DNA from: Sulfobacillus benefaciens
GTDB lineage: Bacteria; Bacillota; Sulfobacillia; Sulfobacillales; Sulfobacillaceae
Direction of reading: 5' to 3'
Length of the DNA stretch: 39,143 nt
Assembly: GCA_003023725.1 (NCBI GenBank)
Contig: PXYT01000036.1
Coordinates: forward strand, 1-39,143
Position 1 is the first letter of the stretch. Each line of letters opens with the position of its first letter. The notes beneath the pieces are model-generated. The model searched no databases. It saw only the letters and a list, made by a program, of their open reading frames with translations, and was not told the DNA's origin. Below, piece after piece: positions 25,471 to 33,653 of this stretch. The position numbers and the translations under genes were made by a program.

Positions 25471-25983
25471 ATGAACCTATCATCGTCAGGTTGGGGAAGC
25501 AGCACACGAGGGCTCGGAGCACTGATTACGGTTATGATGCGCTATCCGGAAATTAACAGCGTTCAGTTTAATCCGGATGACCGAACATTGAATATGACAT
25601 TTATTGTTCGCAAGACACTGTCTGACGAGACATGGGCTGAATTAACTGATCAACTCGTTGATGTGTTGCAAACCTACCGATGGGTCACGAGTCGTCCTCT
25701 ATCGGTGATTGAATTGGATCGCCTGGACTGGGATACGGCAACCATTGTGGAACTGCGCCGCGATATCGATACGGTGTCAGTTGAGGAAGTGGGCATGATG
25801 ATTGAAATCCTCCATGACTGGTTTGAGCAGGATGTGGTAACGGATAGCCATGATTTGTTGGAGGAAGAACTTATGCTTCAGGAGGAAACCATCCAGGCGA
25901 ATCTGGAAGCGCTCAGCCAAGATGCGCACGGTCATCTGGTGGCACTGCGGGATGAAGGGCGCGTAGTCGTGTTTAACACGTAA
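25471..25983 (+). CDS. Uncharacterised protein between recX-ferredoxin and ymdB-like genes
   Basis: The product is 170 residues with AAAGGGAGGG before the ATG. The first part (about 15-105) has alternating strands and helices (SVQFNPDDRTLNMTFIVRK, then an amphipathic helix). The second part (about 105-150) is strongly acidic and helical (DLLEEELMLQEETIQANLEAL), probably a coiled coil, and the last 20 residues form a strand pair (GHLVALRDEGRVVVFN). There is no signal peptide. I do not recognise the family. Its place, where rny usually stands between recA and the ymdB-type gene, is noteworthy. Confidence 0.7.
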   Translation: MNLSSSGWGSSTRGLGALITVMMRYPEINSVQFNPDDRTLNMTFIVRKTLSDETWAELTDQLVDVLQTYRWVTSRPLSVIELDRLDWDTATIVELRRDIDTVSVEEVGMMIEILHDWFEQDVVTDSHDLLEEELMLQEETIQANLEALSQDAHGHLVALRDEGRVVVFNT

Positions 25984-26031
25984 GACGCAACACGGCTGGC
26001 ATAATTTCCGAATAGGGAAAGGCAGGACGGG

Positions 26032-26811
26032 ATGAAGGTTCTTTTGGTGGGAGACGTTGTAGGGAAGGTCGGCCGGCGAATGCTAAAGTCGGCTATTCCC
26101 ATTATTAGGGCAGATAACGACGTCAGCCTAGTTGTGGCCAATGGCGAAAATGCAGCTGGGGGGAACGGACTGACACATGAAGTCATGGATGATTTGTTAT
26201 CGTCAGGCGTGGATGTATTAACTTCTGGCAATCACATTTTTGACAAAAAGGAAGTATTCGAATTTTTGGATGATGTTCCCTCGTTACTGCGTCCCGTAAA
26301 TTTACCCAGCGGGACTCCGGGCCACGGCTATGTCGTGACTGGACGTTCTGGAGTGGCGGTGGCGGTGATTAACGTCGCGGGACGTGCATTTATGCCGTTC
26401 AGTTATGACGATCCTTTTGTGGCGGTTGAGCGGGTGCTGAGCAGTTTGGACCCGGAAGTTCATATCATTTTGGTGGACTTTCACGCGGAGACGACATCGG
26501 AGAAATCAGCTCTGGGCTGGTATTTGGACGGAAGGGTTTCGGCAGTGGTCGGAACCCATACTCATGTGCAGACGGCGGACGAACGTGTTTTGCCGGGCGG
26601 TACGGGTTTTATTACCGACTTGGGCATGACCGGGCCAAGAGATTCAGTTATTGGCGTAAAGACAGAGCTGGTAATCCAAAAACTGCGCACGCAGATGCCG
26701 GTTCGATTTGAAACCGCCGGTGGTCCCGGGCAATTTGGCGGTCTCATCGTGGATATTGACGAGGCAACGGGCCGCTGCCGGGAGCTTAAGAGAGTTTTCT
26801 ACACGGAATAA
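26032..26811 (+). CDS. ymdB: YmdB/TIGR00282-family metallophosphoesterase
   Basis: The product is 259 residues starting at the ATG behind GGGAAAGGCAGGACGGG. Motifs of the family are complete: GDVVGKVGRR (first metal Asp near residue 8), VVANGENAAGGNG (about 37-49), SGNHIFDKKEV (about 65-75), VDFHAETTSEK, and GTHTHVQTADER. YmdB of B. subtilis is a cyclic-nucleotide phosphodiesterase influencing motility and biofilm choice, and usually lies just after rny. Here rny is not next to it. The call is firm at family level. Confidence 0.9.
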   Translation: MKVLLVGDVVGKVGRRMLKSAIPIIRADNDVSLVVANGENAAGGNGLTHEVMDDLLSSGVDVLTSGNHIFDKKEVFEFLDDVPSLLRPVNLPSGTPGHGYVVTGRSGVAVAVINVAGRAFMPFSYDDPFVAVERVLSSLDPEVHIILVDFHAETTSEKSALGWYLDGRVSAVVGTHTHVQTADERVLPGGTGFITDLGMTGPRDSVIGVKTELVIQKLRTQMPVRFETAGGPGQFGGLIVDIDEATGRCRELKRVFYTE

Positions 26812-26833
26812 CGGAATAAGGGAGGGGTGTGAC

Positions 26834-27796
26834 GTGTGGTGGCACGGTCACGAATTTCCCATTGTCGATACCCACGCAGACAGTTTGCTAGCGTCTTTAA
26901 AGGGGCAGCGTCATTTGCATGAACAAACCGCGGAAGGGCAACTCGATTTTCCGCGAATGAGGCAGGTCGGCCATAAATTGCAATTTTTATCATGTTGGGT
27001 AGAGCCTCAGTATAAACCTGAGAGGGCCCTGGCACGGCAGTTGGCGTTTGTGGATCAATTTTATCAAGAAATGGAGGCGGCCTCCTCAGATGTGGTTCAG
27101 GTTCTTGATCGCTCGTCCCTCAACCGGGTGCTATCTTCTGATAAGATGGGGGTGGTAATGTCTATCGAAGGTGCCGAAGCGGTGGGAACGGACCCTGCCC
27201 TGGTCCGCGTCTTGTACCGTTTGGGATTCCGTCTGATGAGTTTGACCTGGAATGAACGCAATGCCCTCGCCGACGGCGCAGGCGAGGATCCCGGGGGCGG
27301 CGGGGTTAGCCGCGCCGGTCGGACGATAATCCAAGAAATGAATCGGACGGGAATTATCGTGGACGTGTCACACCTGAGTCATGCGGCTTTCTGGGACGTC
27401 ATGGAGATTTCGGGAAAACCGGTCATCGCCTCGCATTCCAATTGCCGAGAACTGGCCCATCACCGAAGAAATCTGACTGATGCGCAGATCTTGGCACTAG
27501 CCCGCCAAGGAGGCGTTCAGGGCATCACTTTTGTGCGAGAATTTTTAGGGGCGGATCAAGATGTGGAACGTGTTGTGGACCACATGCAATACCACCTCGA
27601 TTTAGTCGGAGATGACCGGCATCTCGGGCTGGGTTCGGACTTTGACGGGATTGAAATTCCAGTTGCCGGATTAGAGGATGTTACTGCCTTAAGTAAGTTA
27701 GCGGACCGGATGAGCGGACGAGGAATTCCCGATGAGACGATTCACCGGGTTTTTGGGAAAAATTATTTGGAGTTTCTCTTCCAAGTTTGGCCCTGA
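26834..27796 (+). CDS. Membrane (renal) dipeptidase, peptidase M19
   Basis: The product is 320 residues from the GTG at 26834, placed behind GGGAGGGGTGTGAC; the frame runs 126 bases upstream into the previous gene but that part is not M19-like. Zinc-site motifs are present: VDTHAD (about residues 11-16), a Glu in VMSIEGAEAV, DVSHLSHAAFWDV, ASHSNCR (about 198-204) and GLGSDFDGI. The family hydrolyses dipeptides, including those with D-residues. There is no signal peptide, so it is probably cytosolic. It is followed 37 bases later by pepA, which suggests a peptide-recycling pair. Confidence 0.92.
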   Translation: MWWHGHEFPIVDTHADSLLASLKGQRHLHEQTAEGQLDFPRMRQVGHKLQFLSCWVEPQYKPERALARQLAFVDQFYQEMEAASSDVVQVLDRSSLNRVLSSDKMGVVMSIEGAEAVGTDPALVRVLYRLGFRLMSLTWNERNALADGAGEDPGGGGVSRAGRTIIQEMNRTGIIVDVSHLSHAAFWDVMEISGKPVIASHSNCRELAHHRRNLTDAQILALARQGGVQGITFVREFLGADQDVERVVDHMQYHLDLVGDDRHLGLGSDFDGIEIPVAGLEDVTALSKLADRMSGRGIPDETIHRVFGKNYLEFLFQVWP

Positions 27797-27833
27797 GTAA
27801 ATCACGAACTATCATCATGTAGGAGGAAACCCT

Positions 27834-29300
27834 GTGAAAGTAGAGATCAAGACTGCGGATGCATTTTCCGTTCCGGCCGAGTTAGTTGCTGTCGGAGTCT
27901 ATCAGAATGATAACGGAAACCGTCCGGAACATATTCCCCAAGACTACCAAGGATTGTTGAACGACGCAGTGGCCCGAGGAGAGTTTGAGGGAAAGCTGAT
28001 GCAAACGCTGAACGTGCTGCCCGCTCCGGCGTCGCCAAGCCGCCGAGTGCTATTTATTGGTTTAGGACGTGAAGCTGAGGTGACGGCTCAGACCATCCGG
28101 AAAATTTTCGGGCATCTGGCTCAGATTACAGAAAAGACGAAGATCCGGTCGGTGGCCATGAGCATACCGGTAGGGCAGTTTAGCGAAGAGGATGCGGTTA
28201 CGTCAGCGGCAGAAGGCTGGCTTTTGGGAGCATGGCAATTTGAAGGCTATCACCAAGACTCGAAAGAGCGGAACTTGCCGGATTTATATTTAAGCGGGAT
28301 AACCCAACTGGAGTTGGCTCAAAAAGCTTTGGATTTTGGGTTGATGGTGGCGACGCAGCAAAATCTTACGCGGGACTTGGGATACCGGCCGTCGAATCTG
28401 TTATATCCGGAGCTGTTGGCGGAAGAGGCCGTTCGTGCTGGAACGCGCCACGGATTTAGTGTCGAAGTGTTTGATGAAAACAAACTGCGTGAATTAGGCA
28501 TGGGAGCTCTTTTGGGAGTGGGACAAGGCAGCGTCCATCCGCCGAGGCTGGTCGTGATGCGTTATGATGCCCATGCGGACAAGACTCTGGCCTTGGTTGG
28601 CAAAGGGATCACCTTTGATTCTGGCGGCATTAGTCTCAAACCTCCTACGGCAATGGAAGAGATGAAATATGACATGCTGGGTGCCGGAGCTGTTCTGGGG
28701 GCAATGTGTGCTATTGCCGAAACGAAACCTCGGGTTAATGTGATAGGTTTGATGGCGATTGCGCAAAACATGCCTTCGGGCTCGGCTTATAAGCCGGGAG
28801 ACGTGGTCAGAGCCTTTAACGGCAAGACCATCGAGATTACCAACACAGATGCCGAGGGACGGGTGGCCTTGGCCGATGCCGTGAGTTATGCGGCTCACCT
28901 GCATGCCGACTGGATTGTCGAAACATCAACTTTGACCGGGGCTGTACTCGTTGTCCTTGGACACGAAGCGACAGGTATGGTAGCCGATGATGATAAGCTG
29001 GCGGAACAGGTAATTCGAGCCGGGGAGGCTGTGGGGGAGCGTATTTGGCGATTGCCGATATACCCCGAATACAAGGATTTGTATAAGTCGAAGGTAGCGG
29101 ACATCAAGAATTCTCCAGGACGGGACGCCGGGACCATTACCGGAGGGATGATTATTCGTGAGTTCGCGGGGGGTATCCCATTTGTTCATCTCGATATAGC
29201 CGGTAGTGCCTGGACCAAAACAGGCCCACTAAACGCGGTGGATGGTGCCACAGGGGTCATGGTGCGAACTTTTGTTGAGTTGGCTCACAAGATTTCCTAA
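27834..29300 (+). CDS. pepA: Leucyl aminopeptidase (M17)
   Basis: The product is 488 residues from a GTG behind AGGAGGAAACC. The N-terminal macro-like domain (about 1-160) is followed by the M17 catalytic domain. Metal and active-site motifs: GKGITFDSGGISLKP (about 259-273, metal Lys and Asp), a central MKYDMLGAGAVLG, and NTDAEGR (about 337-343). The enzyme removes N-terminal residues from peptides as a hexamer with two metal ions. The transcription unit ends at the strong hairpin at 29380. Confidence 0.94.
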   Translation: MKVEIKTADAFSVPAELVAVGVYQNDNGNRPEHIPQDYQGLLNDAVARGEFEGKLMQTLNVLPAPASPSRRVLFIGLGREAEVTAQTIRKIFGHLAQITEKTKIRSVAMSIPVGQFSEEDAVTSAAEGWLLGAWQFEGYHQDSKERNLPDLYLSGITQLELAQKALDFGLMVATQQNLTRDLGYRPSNLLYPELLAEEAVRAGTRHGFSVEVFDENKLRELGMGALLGVGQGSVHPPRLVVMRYDAHADKTLALVGKGITFDSGGISLKPPTAMEEMKYDMLGAGAVLGAMCAIAETKPRVNVIGLMAIAQNMPSGSAYKPGDVVRAFNGKTIEITNTDAEGRVALADAVSYAAHLHADWIVETSTLTGAVLVVLGHEATGMVADDDKLAEQVIRAGEAVGERIWRLPIYPEYKDLYKSKVADIKNSPGRDAGTITGGMIIREFAGGIPFVHLDIAGSAWTKTGPLNAVDGATGVMVRTFVELAHKIS

Positions 29301-29379
29301 GGCAGAGAAAATGACAGCCATTTACAGGGTGACGGTTATAAGTTTTTAGAATCGCCCGGATTTAGGGGGAGTGGTTCAG

Positions 29380-29413
29380 GACCCACGTGTTTGCCACGAA
29401 CACGTGGGTCTTT
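29380..29413 (+). terminator. Strong hairpin terminator after pepA
   Basis: GACCCACGTGTT (29380-29391) and AACACGTGGGTC (29399-29410) form a perfect 12-bp stem around a 7-base loop, followed by TTT. The T-run is short but the stem is very stable. It lies 80 bases after the pepA stop and separates that block from the next genes. Confidence 0.75.
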
Positions 29414-29473
29414 GGCATCGGAACCTCTAGAAGAGTGTGGTTCACGCCAGGAATATTTTCCCATTGCCGGCGG

Positions 29474-29479
29474 TATACT
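29474..29479 (+). promoter_or_regulatory. Candidate -10 (TATACT) for the coiled-coil/GH18 genes
   Basis: TATACT sits 53 bases before the ATG at 29532 and just after the terminator hairpin, the expected place for a new promoter. No matching -35 is seen 16-18 bases upstream, so an alternative sigma factor or a weak promoter is possible. Confidence 0.35.
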
Positions 29480-29531
29480 AAGGTCAAAACGGAAATGGCG
29501 GTAGGCCAGCAAAAAAAGGGGGACGCGCGAC

Positions 29532-29753
29532 ATGATGTACGCCGACAAAGATGATGAGATAGCTCGTTTGATCCAGGAAATTACTCGGCTCCACGAGAAA
29601 CTCCTCCGTCTAAGGTCAAGTCGGCGAGTCTTATTGCACCTACTAAGTACTGAGGAACAGAACAAACAGCAATATATAAGACAACTCGAGCAGGAAAATC
29701 GCATCCTGCGCATGAGGCTGCGCCACAGCCGCCAGAATACCGGCGATTGCTGA
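29532..29753 (+). CDS. Small coiled-coil protein
   Basis: The product is 73 residues with two possible ATGs (29532, 29535) behind AAAAAAAGGGGGA. Nearly the whole length is helical with heptad-like Leu/Ile spacing (IARLIQEITRLHEKLLRL, then EEQNKQQYIRQLEQENRILRMRL), so it should form a dimeric coiled coil. It is highly charged and has no membrane segment. The GH18 gene follows 70 bases later. The family is unknown. A longer minus-strand frame crosses the same DNA but lacks a ribosome site and looks like its mirror. Confidence 0.55.
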   Translation: MMYADKDDEIARLIQEITRLHEKLLRLRSSRRVLLHLLSTEEQNKQQYIRQLEQENRILRMRLRHSRQNTGDC

Positions 29754-29823
29754 ATGAAGTTAAGTCCTCCGCTCATACTATTCCCATTAAGGAAAACACA
29801 CCGGTACCAGAACGGGGGCATTC

Positions 29824-30891
29824 ATGGTTGACAATGTATGGGAAGTGTGGTGGGCTCGGCACAAACACTTCGTCGCTTGGGTTCTTGGGGCTACTCTGAT
29901 AGTCTTGATGGGCATCGCTTATGCCCGCCATCCAGTGAAACCCAGAGCATCTCGGCCTTTTGGAATAATTGGGTTTTACGAGAATTATTCATCGGGAAAG
30001 GGCTCTCCCAGCTCCCTTTCCGTATTGACTGGTCATGTTCAGCAACTGACTATGGTGAGTCCCCAGTGGTTTCGCGTGAACATGGACGGTTCGGTCACCG
30101 ACACGGGGTACGATCCCGCCGTAGCGAATATGGCCCGCGCCCATCACGTGGCTCTTGCGCCCCTATTTATTAATGCGAGTGGACGCTCTCAGGTTTTGTT
30201 AAACGCGGCAGCTAGGATGCACGCGGTCCAAACAATTGTCCAGATTGTGAACAGATATCATCTGGATGGGGTGGATATTGATTTCGAGTTGCTGAGGCCT
30301 GGTGCTCGCACCGGGTTATCCCTCTTCATCCAGGAACTAGCCGCGAAATTGAGGCCGTTACACAAGACGACAGGCGTATGTGTCTTTCCGCTGGTGGGTC
30401 TGGCCCATTCGGTCAATGCAGCGGACGACTACCGAGCACTCGCTCATGGTGCCGATTATCTGGTTATGATGACTTATGATCATCACTATAGCGGAGGGGT
30501 TCCCGGCCCGGTGGCACCGTTTGACTGGGTTAAAGCCAATGTCAAGGCGGCTTTGAGACAAGTGCCGGCCAGCCGTATCGTTCTAGGCATCGGGATGTAC
30601 GGATACGACTGGATCGACAACGGGAAGCCCGGATCGGCCACAACGGTACCGGATGAGGCGGTGCCTGCTTTGCTCATCCGGTACGGCGTGCAAGCGCACT
30701 ACGATCCCGTCAATTCCCAAAACTGGTTTACTTATTTTCAAGGCGGGGTCAAACATATTGTGTATTACATGGGCACACGATCGGCCCAGGCTCGGGTAGA
30801 AATGGCCAGGCGGTATCATCTGGGTGGGGTCTCTTTGTGGCGCCTCGGGTTCGAAGACCCTGGGTTTTGGTCTGTACTTCCGGGAAAGTAG
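29824..30891 (+). CDS. Membrane-anchored GH18 glycoside hydrolase (SleL/YaaH-like, no LysM)
   Basis: The product is 355 residues with ACGGGGGC before the ATG. An N-terminal anchor spans about 17-33, after a Trp-rich cytoplasmic start. The GH18 barrel shows FGIIGFYEN (about 46-54) and the catalytic motif D148-G-V-D-I-D-F-E155 with Glu155 as acid. Further barrel strands are DYLVMMTYDHHYSGG (about 211-225) and GIGMYGYDW, and GGVSLWRLGFEDP closes the barrel. SleL/YaaH-type enzymes cleave cortex peptidoglycan in spore germination but usually carry LysM repeats, which are absent here. It probably acts on peptidoglycan at the outer membrane face. Confidence 0.85.
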   Translation: MVDNVWEVWWARHKHFVAWVLGATLIVLMGIAYARHPVKPRASRPFGIIGFYENYSSGKGSPSSLSVLTGHVQQLTMVSPQWFRVNMDGSVTDTGYDPAVANMARAHHVALAPLFINASGRSQVLLNAAARMHAVQTIVQIVNRYHLDGVDIDFELLRPGARTGLSLFIQELAAKLRPLHKTTGVCVFPLVGLAHSVNAADDYRALAHGADYLVMMTYDHHYSGGVPGPVAPFDWVKANVKAALRQVPASRIVLGIGMYGYDWIDNGKPGSATTVPDEAVPALLIRYGVQAHYDPVNSQNWFTYFQGGVKHIVYYMGTRSAQARVEMARRYHLGGVSLWRLGFEDPGFWSVLPGK

Positions 30892-30900
30892 GCGAGGCGC

Positions 30901-31491
30901 ATGAGTGAGCTCTGGATTTTGGGATCCGCACTACTTGTCGGATTTGAAGCCGGTTCCGCGCTTTACCAGCAAAGATGCATTGCCCGCAGCCGCGCTGCCA
31001 TCTTGGCTTGGACAGTGGGTTTCGGCACGTTGTTGGTGTTGTGGCATACAACCCGCCGTATTTCTCTGCAGGGATGGTGGATTGGGGCTGGCATGGTTTT
31101 GGTTATGAAGGCTTTTTACGAACTTCACCATTATCAGTCCTCCCGCATGGTTCTGCAGTCGGCATGGATTGAACCTTTGGAGGCAATCGGCACATTATTT
31201 GTGCTCATAGTCGGCACAGGGAACATAGCTGCCGTGATCGCTGGCTTTATTGCAGGTTTCGTTCTCCCTTTCGGCTTTCAGGATTGGATGCAGGTGTTGC
31301 GAGGCTGGGGTGATATCATGCGAACAGTCAGTCTGGGTGGGGTCGGACTGGAGGACCTGGCTCACGGTCTGTGGCCGGCATCATGGGTTCCCTGGCCTTA
31401 TGTGTGGTGGATGGTCCCCTGGCTTCTATGGTGGGAAGTTAGTGACCGGTTTTGGCGCGATTACGCCACAGCATGGCCGCCCAAGCAATGA
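30901..31491 (+). CDS. Integral membrane protein, unknown
   Basis: The product is 196 residues starting nine bases after the GH18 stop with a poor ribosome site (GGCGAGGCG). Hydrophobic segments at about 4-21, 33-49, 58-74, 91-121 (possibly two) and 167-184 predict five or six membrane spans. The C-terminal third is very Trp-rich (WPYVWWMVPWLLWWEV). I recognise no family. Close spacing suggests co-transcription with the GH18 gene. Its last 53 bases overlap the convergent dedA-like gene. Confidence 0.65.
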   Translation: MSELWILGSALLVGFEAGSALYQQRCIARSRAAILAWTVGFGTLLVLWHTTRRISLQGWWIGAGMVLVMKAFYELHHYQSSRMVLQSAWIEPLEAIGTLFVLIVGTGNIAAVIAGFIAGFVLPFGFQDWMQVLRGWGDIMRTVSLGGVGLEDLAHGLWPASWVPWPYVWWMVPWLLWWEVSDRFWRDYATAWPPKQ

Positions 31492-32035
31492 GCAGAATGA
31501 TTACAGCCCCGGCGAAATAGATCCCCAGTCGGCCGAGATGCTGCCAGTTCTGTCCTAGCACAAACCCCATGTAAGTAAACAGCAGAGTCCATGGCAAGGC
31601 TCCTAATAGTGAGAAGAGAAAAAAACGGCCGAACGACATTTCCGCCACACCGGCGGGCAAGGAAATATAGGTACGAATTCCCGGCAACAGCCGACCAAAG
31701 AAAACGGCACCGTCCCCGTGCCGCTGAAACCATCGTTCGGCACGGTCGATTTGACGCTGATGGATAAACACGTACTTACCGTAGCGTTCTACTAAGGGGC
31801 GACCGCCGTAACGCGCAATCCAGTAACCAAAAACGGCTCCGAAAAGACCGCCTAATAATCCCGCCAGCATAGCTTCCAATAATGTTGCGCGATGCAAAAA
31901 CACGAGATAGCCCGCATAGGGCAAAATGATTTCCGAAGGTACGGGAATATAGGCGCTTTCGAGAAACATTCCAATGAAAACACCTATGACCCCCAGGCCC
32001 AACAGGCCGCTTGTGATGCCGTGCAAAATCGCCAC
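31439..32035 (-). CDS. DedA-family membrane protein
   Basis: The product is 198 residues from a GTG with AAAGGAG eight bases upstream. The DedA/VTT (SNARE-associated) pattern is clear: an N-terminal hydrophobic stretch with FLESAYIPVPSEIILPYAG (about 25-42), GAVFGYWIARYGGR (about 66-79), FFGRLLPGIRTYISLPAG (about 112-129), and a C-terminal membrane helix. The Glu in the first motif and the Arg residues of the GR-x-LPG-x-R motif are those needed in E. coli DedA proteins. The family includes undecaprenyl-phosphate and phospholipid flippases. The gene overlaps the opposite membrane-protein gene by 53 bases. Confidence 0.88.
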   Translation of the reverse strand: MAILHGITSGLLGLGVIGVFIGMFLESAYIPVPSEIILPYAGYLVFLHRATLLEAMLAGLLGGLFGAVFGYWIARYGGRPLVERYGKYVFIHQRQIDRAERWFQRHGDGAVFFGRLLPGIRTYISLPAGVAEMSFGRFFLFSLLGALPWTLLFTYMGFVLGQNWQHLGRLGIYFAGAVIILLIAWAAMLWRNRAKTGH

Positions 32036-32286
32036 CAGTTTATCTCCTTTATTTTTCGAGTGTTGGCTTTGTTATCGTAGCCATTAACGAGGCTTAGGAT
32101 AAACGAACTTTAAGACACTTGCATGAGAAAATGCTGAAGTGGTTCACACAAACTTTGAGCGGGGGAAAGGAACCCCTGTGCATGATCCTCATCCGATCAA
32201 GGGCCGACGAAAAGCCCCGAGGTTGGAACACGAAACCATCCGCGCCGACCCGAACAGGGGCCGGGCAGCGACGATGTTCTATGTTC
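32036..32286. other. Intergenic stretch between dedA-like and niaR genes
   Basis: These 251 bases hold no supportable gene. The AAAGGAG of the dedA-like gene is at the left. Short frames in the rest have no ribosome site. No terminator for niaR with a T-run is apparent. Confidence 0.35.
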
Positions 32287-32805
32287 TTAGTTTGGCTGCA
32301 ATAAGAAGCCTTTTTGGGCCAGTGCCATTTTTGCCCGTTCAATCGTCTCCGGTACGCCTTCTAAGGTATGAAGGTGAACTCCCTCGGTCAGTTCCGACAG
32401 CAAGGCGGCTCCCATCTTCTGCACGTTTTGCAAAAAACGATCGACATCATCGGGTGTATTGAGGTTCAAATTCCCCACGAGTTCCCCGTATAATGGATGC
32501 GCTACAATAACATTAACCACGCCGACCCCGTTCGTGACCATTGTTGTCAGTTCGTCGCGGACAACATCGGGGTCGTGGGAGTGTTTCACGGCGACAACGC
32601 TGCGGATGCTGCCTGTCGGTTTTTCCCAGAATATATAGCCGCGAGGTGTCGCAATGATAGGATAGCCCTCCGCACGCAGTAAAGCGATGTCTTGTACGAT
32701 AACCTGGCGGCTCACCTTCAACAGAACGGACAACTCATGTCCGGCAATGGGTGTGGTGCCTTTGAGATGGTCTTTGAGCCACGACCGCCGTTCGTCTCCT
32801 GTCAT
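32287..32805 (-). CDS. niaR: NiaR-like NAD biosynthesis repressor (HTH + 3H domain)
   Basis: The product is 172 residues. An N-terminal helix-turn-helix (about 8-55, GHELSVLLKVSRQVIVQDIALLRAEGYPI) is followed by a 3H domain with the conserved His residues in VAVKHSHD (about 72-79), VAHPLYGELVG (about 100-110) and GVHLHTLEG (about 141-149). This is the architecture of NiaR (YrxA), the nicotinate-responsive repressor of NAD synthesis in Firmicutes and Thermotoga. No nad or niacin transport genes are in the window, so its targets lie elsewhere. It is divergent from the ppx-mutSL operon. Confidence 0.88.
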   Translation of the reverse strand: MTGDERRSWLKDHLKGTTPIAGHELSVLLKVSRQVIVQDIALLRAEGYPIIATPRGYIFWEKPTGSIRSVVAVKHSHDPDVVRDELTTMVTNGVGVVNVIVAHPLYGELVGNLNLNTPDDVDRFLQNVQKMGAALLSELTEGVHLHTLEGVPETIERAKMALAQKGFLLQPN

Positions 32806-32832
32806 GCAGATACCTGCCTCTAATCAAGAATT

Positions 32833-32841
32833 TGCTATAAT
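32833..32841 (+). promoter_or_regulatory. Perfect extended -10 of the ppx-like-mutS-mutL-miaA operon
   Basis: TGCTATAAT matches the extended -10 consensus TGnTATAAT exactly and lies 54 bases before the ATG at 32895. There is no good -35, as is usual for extended -10 promoters. Its position 30 bases from the niaR start makes it possible that NiaR affects it. Confidence 0.6.
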
Positions 32842-32894
32842 ACTGACACACTGAGAGAACCAGAGCAATCTATATATACAGGTGAGGAGATGCC

Positions 32895-33653
32895 ATGAGC
32901 GCGGTTGCGGTGTTAAAAATCGGATCAACGACGTCGTCGTTATTAGTGGCTAAGAATTTGTCGGCTCCGTTGGCCTTCGAACAACAGGTGGTGAACCTCT
33001 TTGAACCGGATGCCGGAACCCTGCTGGACAAAACCATCGCCCACTTTACCGAAATAGTTGACCATCTGCACTGTCCAAGGCGGCTCGCCGCAGGCGGGCA
33101 GGCCTTGCGTGAATTTCCGGATTTGCGAAAACCTCTCGATCAAAGACATTGGCCTGTGTGGATTCCGGACGGGCAAATGGAAGGGCGTTTGTCGTGGTTC
33201 GCAGTGAAGGCTCATGAACCGGAAATGGACTGGCTTCTTGATGTTGGGGGAGGAAGTACGGAACTGGCTTCAGCCACCGAGACAATCAGTCTTCCCATCG
33301 GGGCGGCCACCAAGAATATGATTACCCAGTGGCCTGACAATATTCATGCGGAAGCGCCCTATGCAATTGGGGGCACGGCTCATGCCCTGAGTATTCTGGC
33401 GGGACAGTCTGTTATTTCGCAAGTGGATGTGGAGCGAGTCCATCGTGAAATCACGGCACATCCCGATTTGCTCGATTTCATGGACAGTGTGAGGCGCATG
33501 ATCTTTCCTCAAGGTCTTGCGGTGATTCGAGCCGTTATGGAACATTACCGGTGGACGGAAATCCGATATAGCCCTTATGGCTTTCTCCATGGCATTTGGC
33601 TGGCGGCGGCGTTAGGCAGGAGTGGTTCTGACGGAGGAGGCGCAAGGACATGA
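32895..33653 (+). CDS. Ppx/GppA-like phosphatase, short form
   Basis: The product is 252 residues with GGTGAGGAGATG before the ATG. The ASKHA fold of Ppx/GppA is recognisable: phosphate-1 loop LKIGSTTSSLLV (about 7-18), LLDVGGGSTELA (about 114-125) as phosphate-2 loop, and an adenosine-like IGGTAHALS (about 156-164). It lacks the usual longer C-terminal part (Ppx/GppA catalytic domains are about 300 residues). The usual DIGSNS start is changed to KIGSTT. It may hydrolyse polyphosphate or pppGpp, or be a divergent relative. It overlaps mutS by four bases. Confidence 0.75.
   Translation: MSAVAVLKIGSTTSSLLVAKNLSAPLAFEQQVVNLFEPDAGTLLDKTIAHFTEIVDHLHCPRRLAAGGQALREFPDLRKPLDQRHWPVWIPDGQMEGRLSWFAVKAHEPEMDWLLDVGGGSTELASATETISLPIGAATKNMITQWPDNIHAEAPYAIGGTAHALSILAGQSVISQVDVERVHREITAHPDLLDFMDSVRRMIFPQGLAVIRAVMEHYRWTEIRYSPYGFLHGIWLAAALGRSGSDGGGART

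Noticed and set aside
29336-29821. 161-codon minus-strand frame across the coiled-coil gene
   Set aside because: No ribosome site at its start; it runs through the terminator hairpin and mirrors the Leu/Arg-rich coiled-coil codons of the plus strand.
32119-32304. Short plus-strand frames between the dedA-like and niaR genes
   Set aside because: No ribosome sites and they overlap the niaR 3' end; nothing recognisable.
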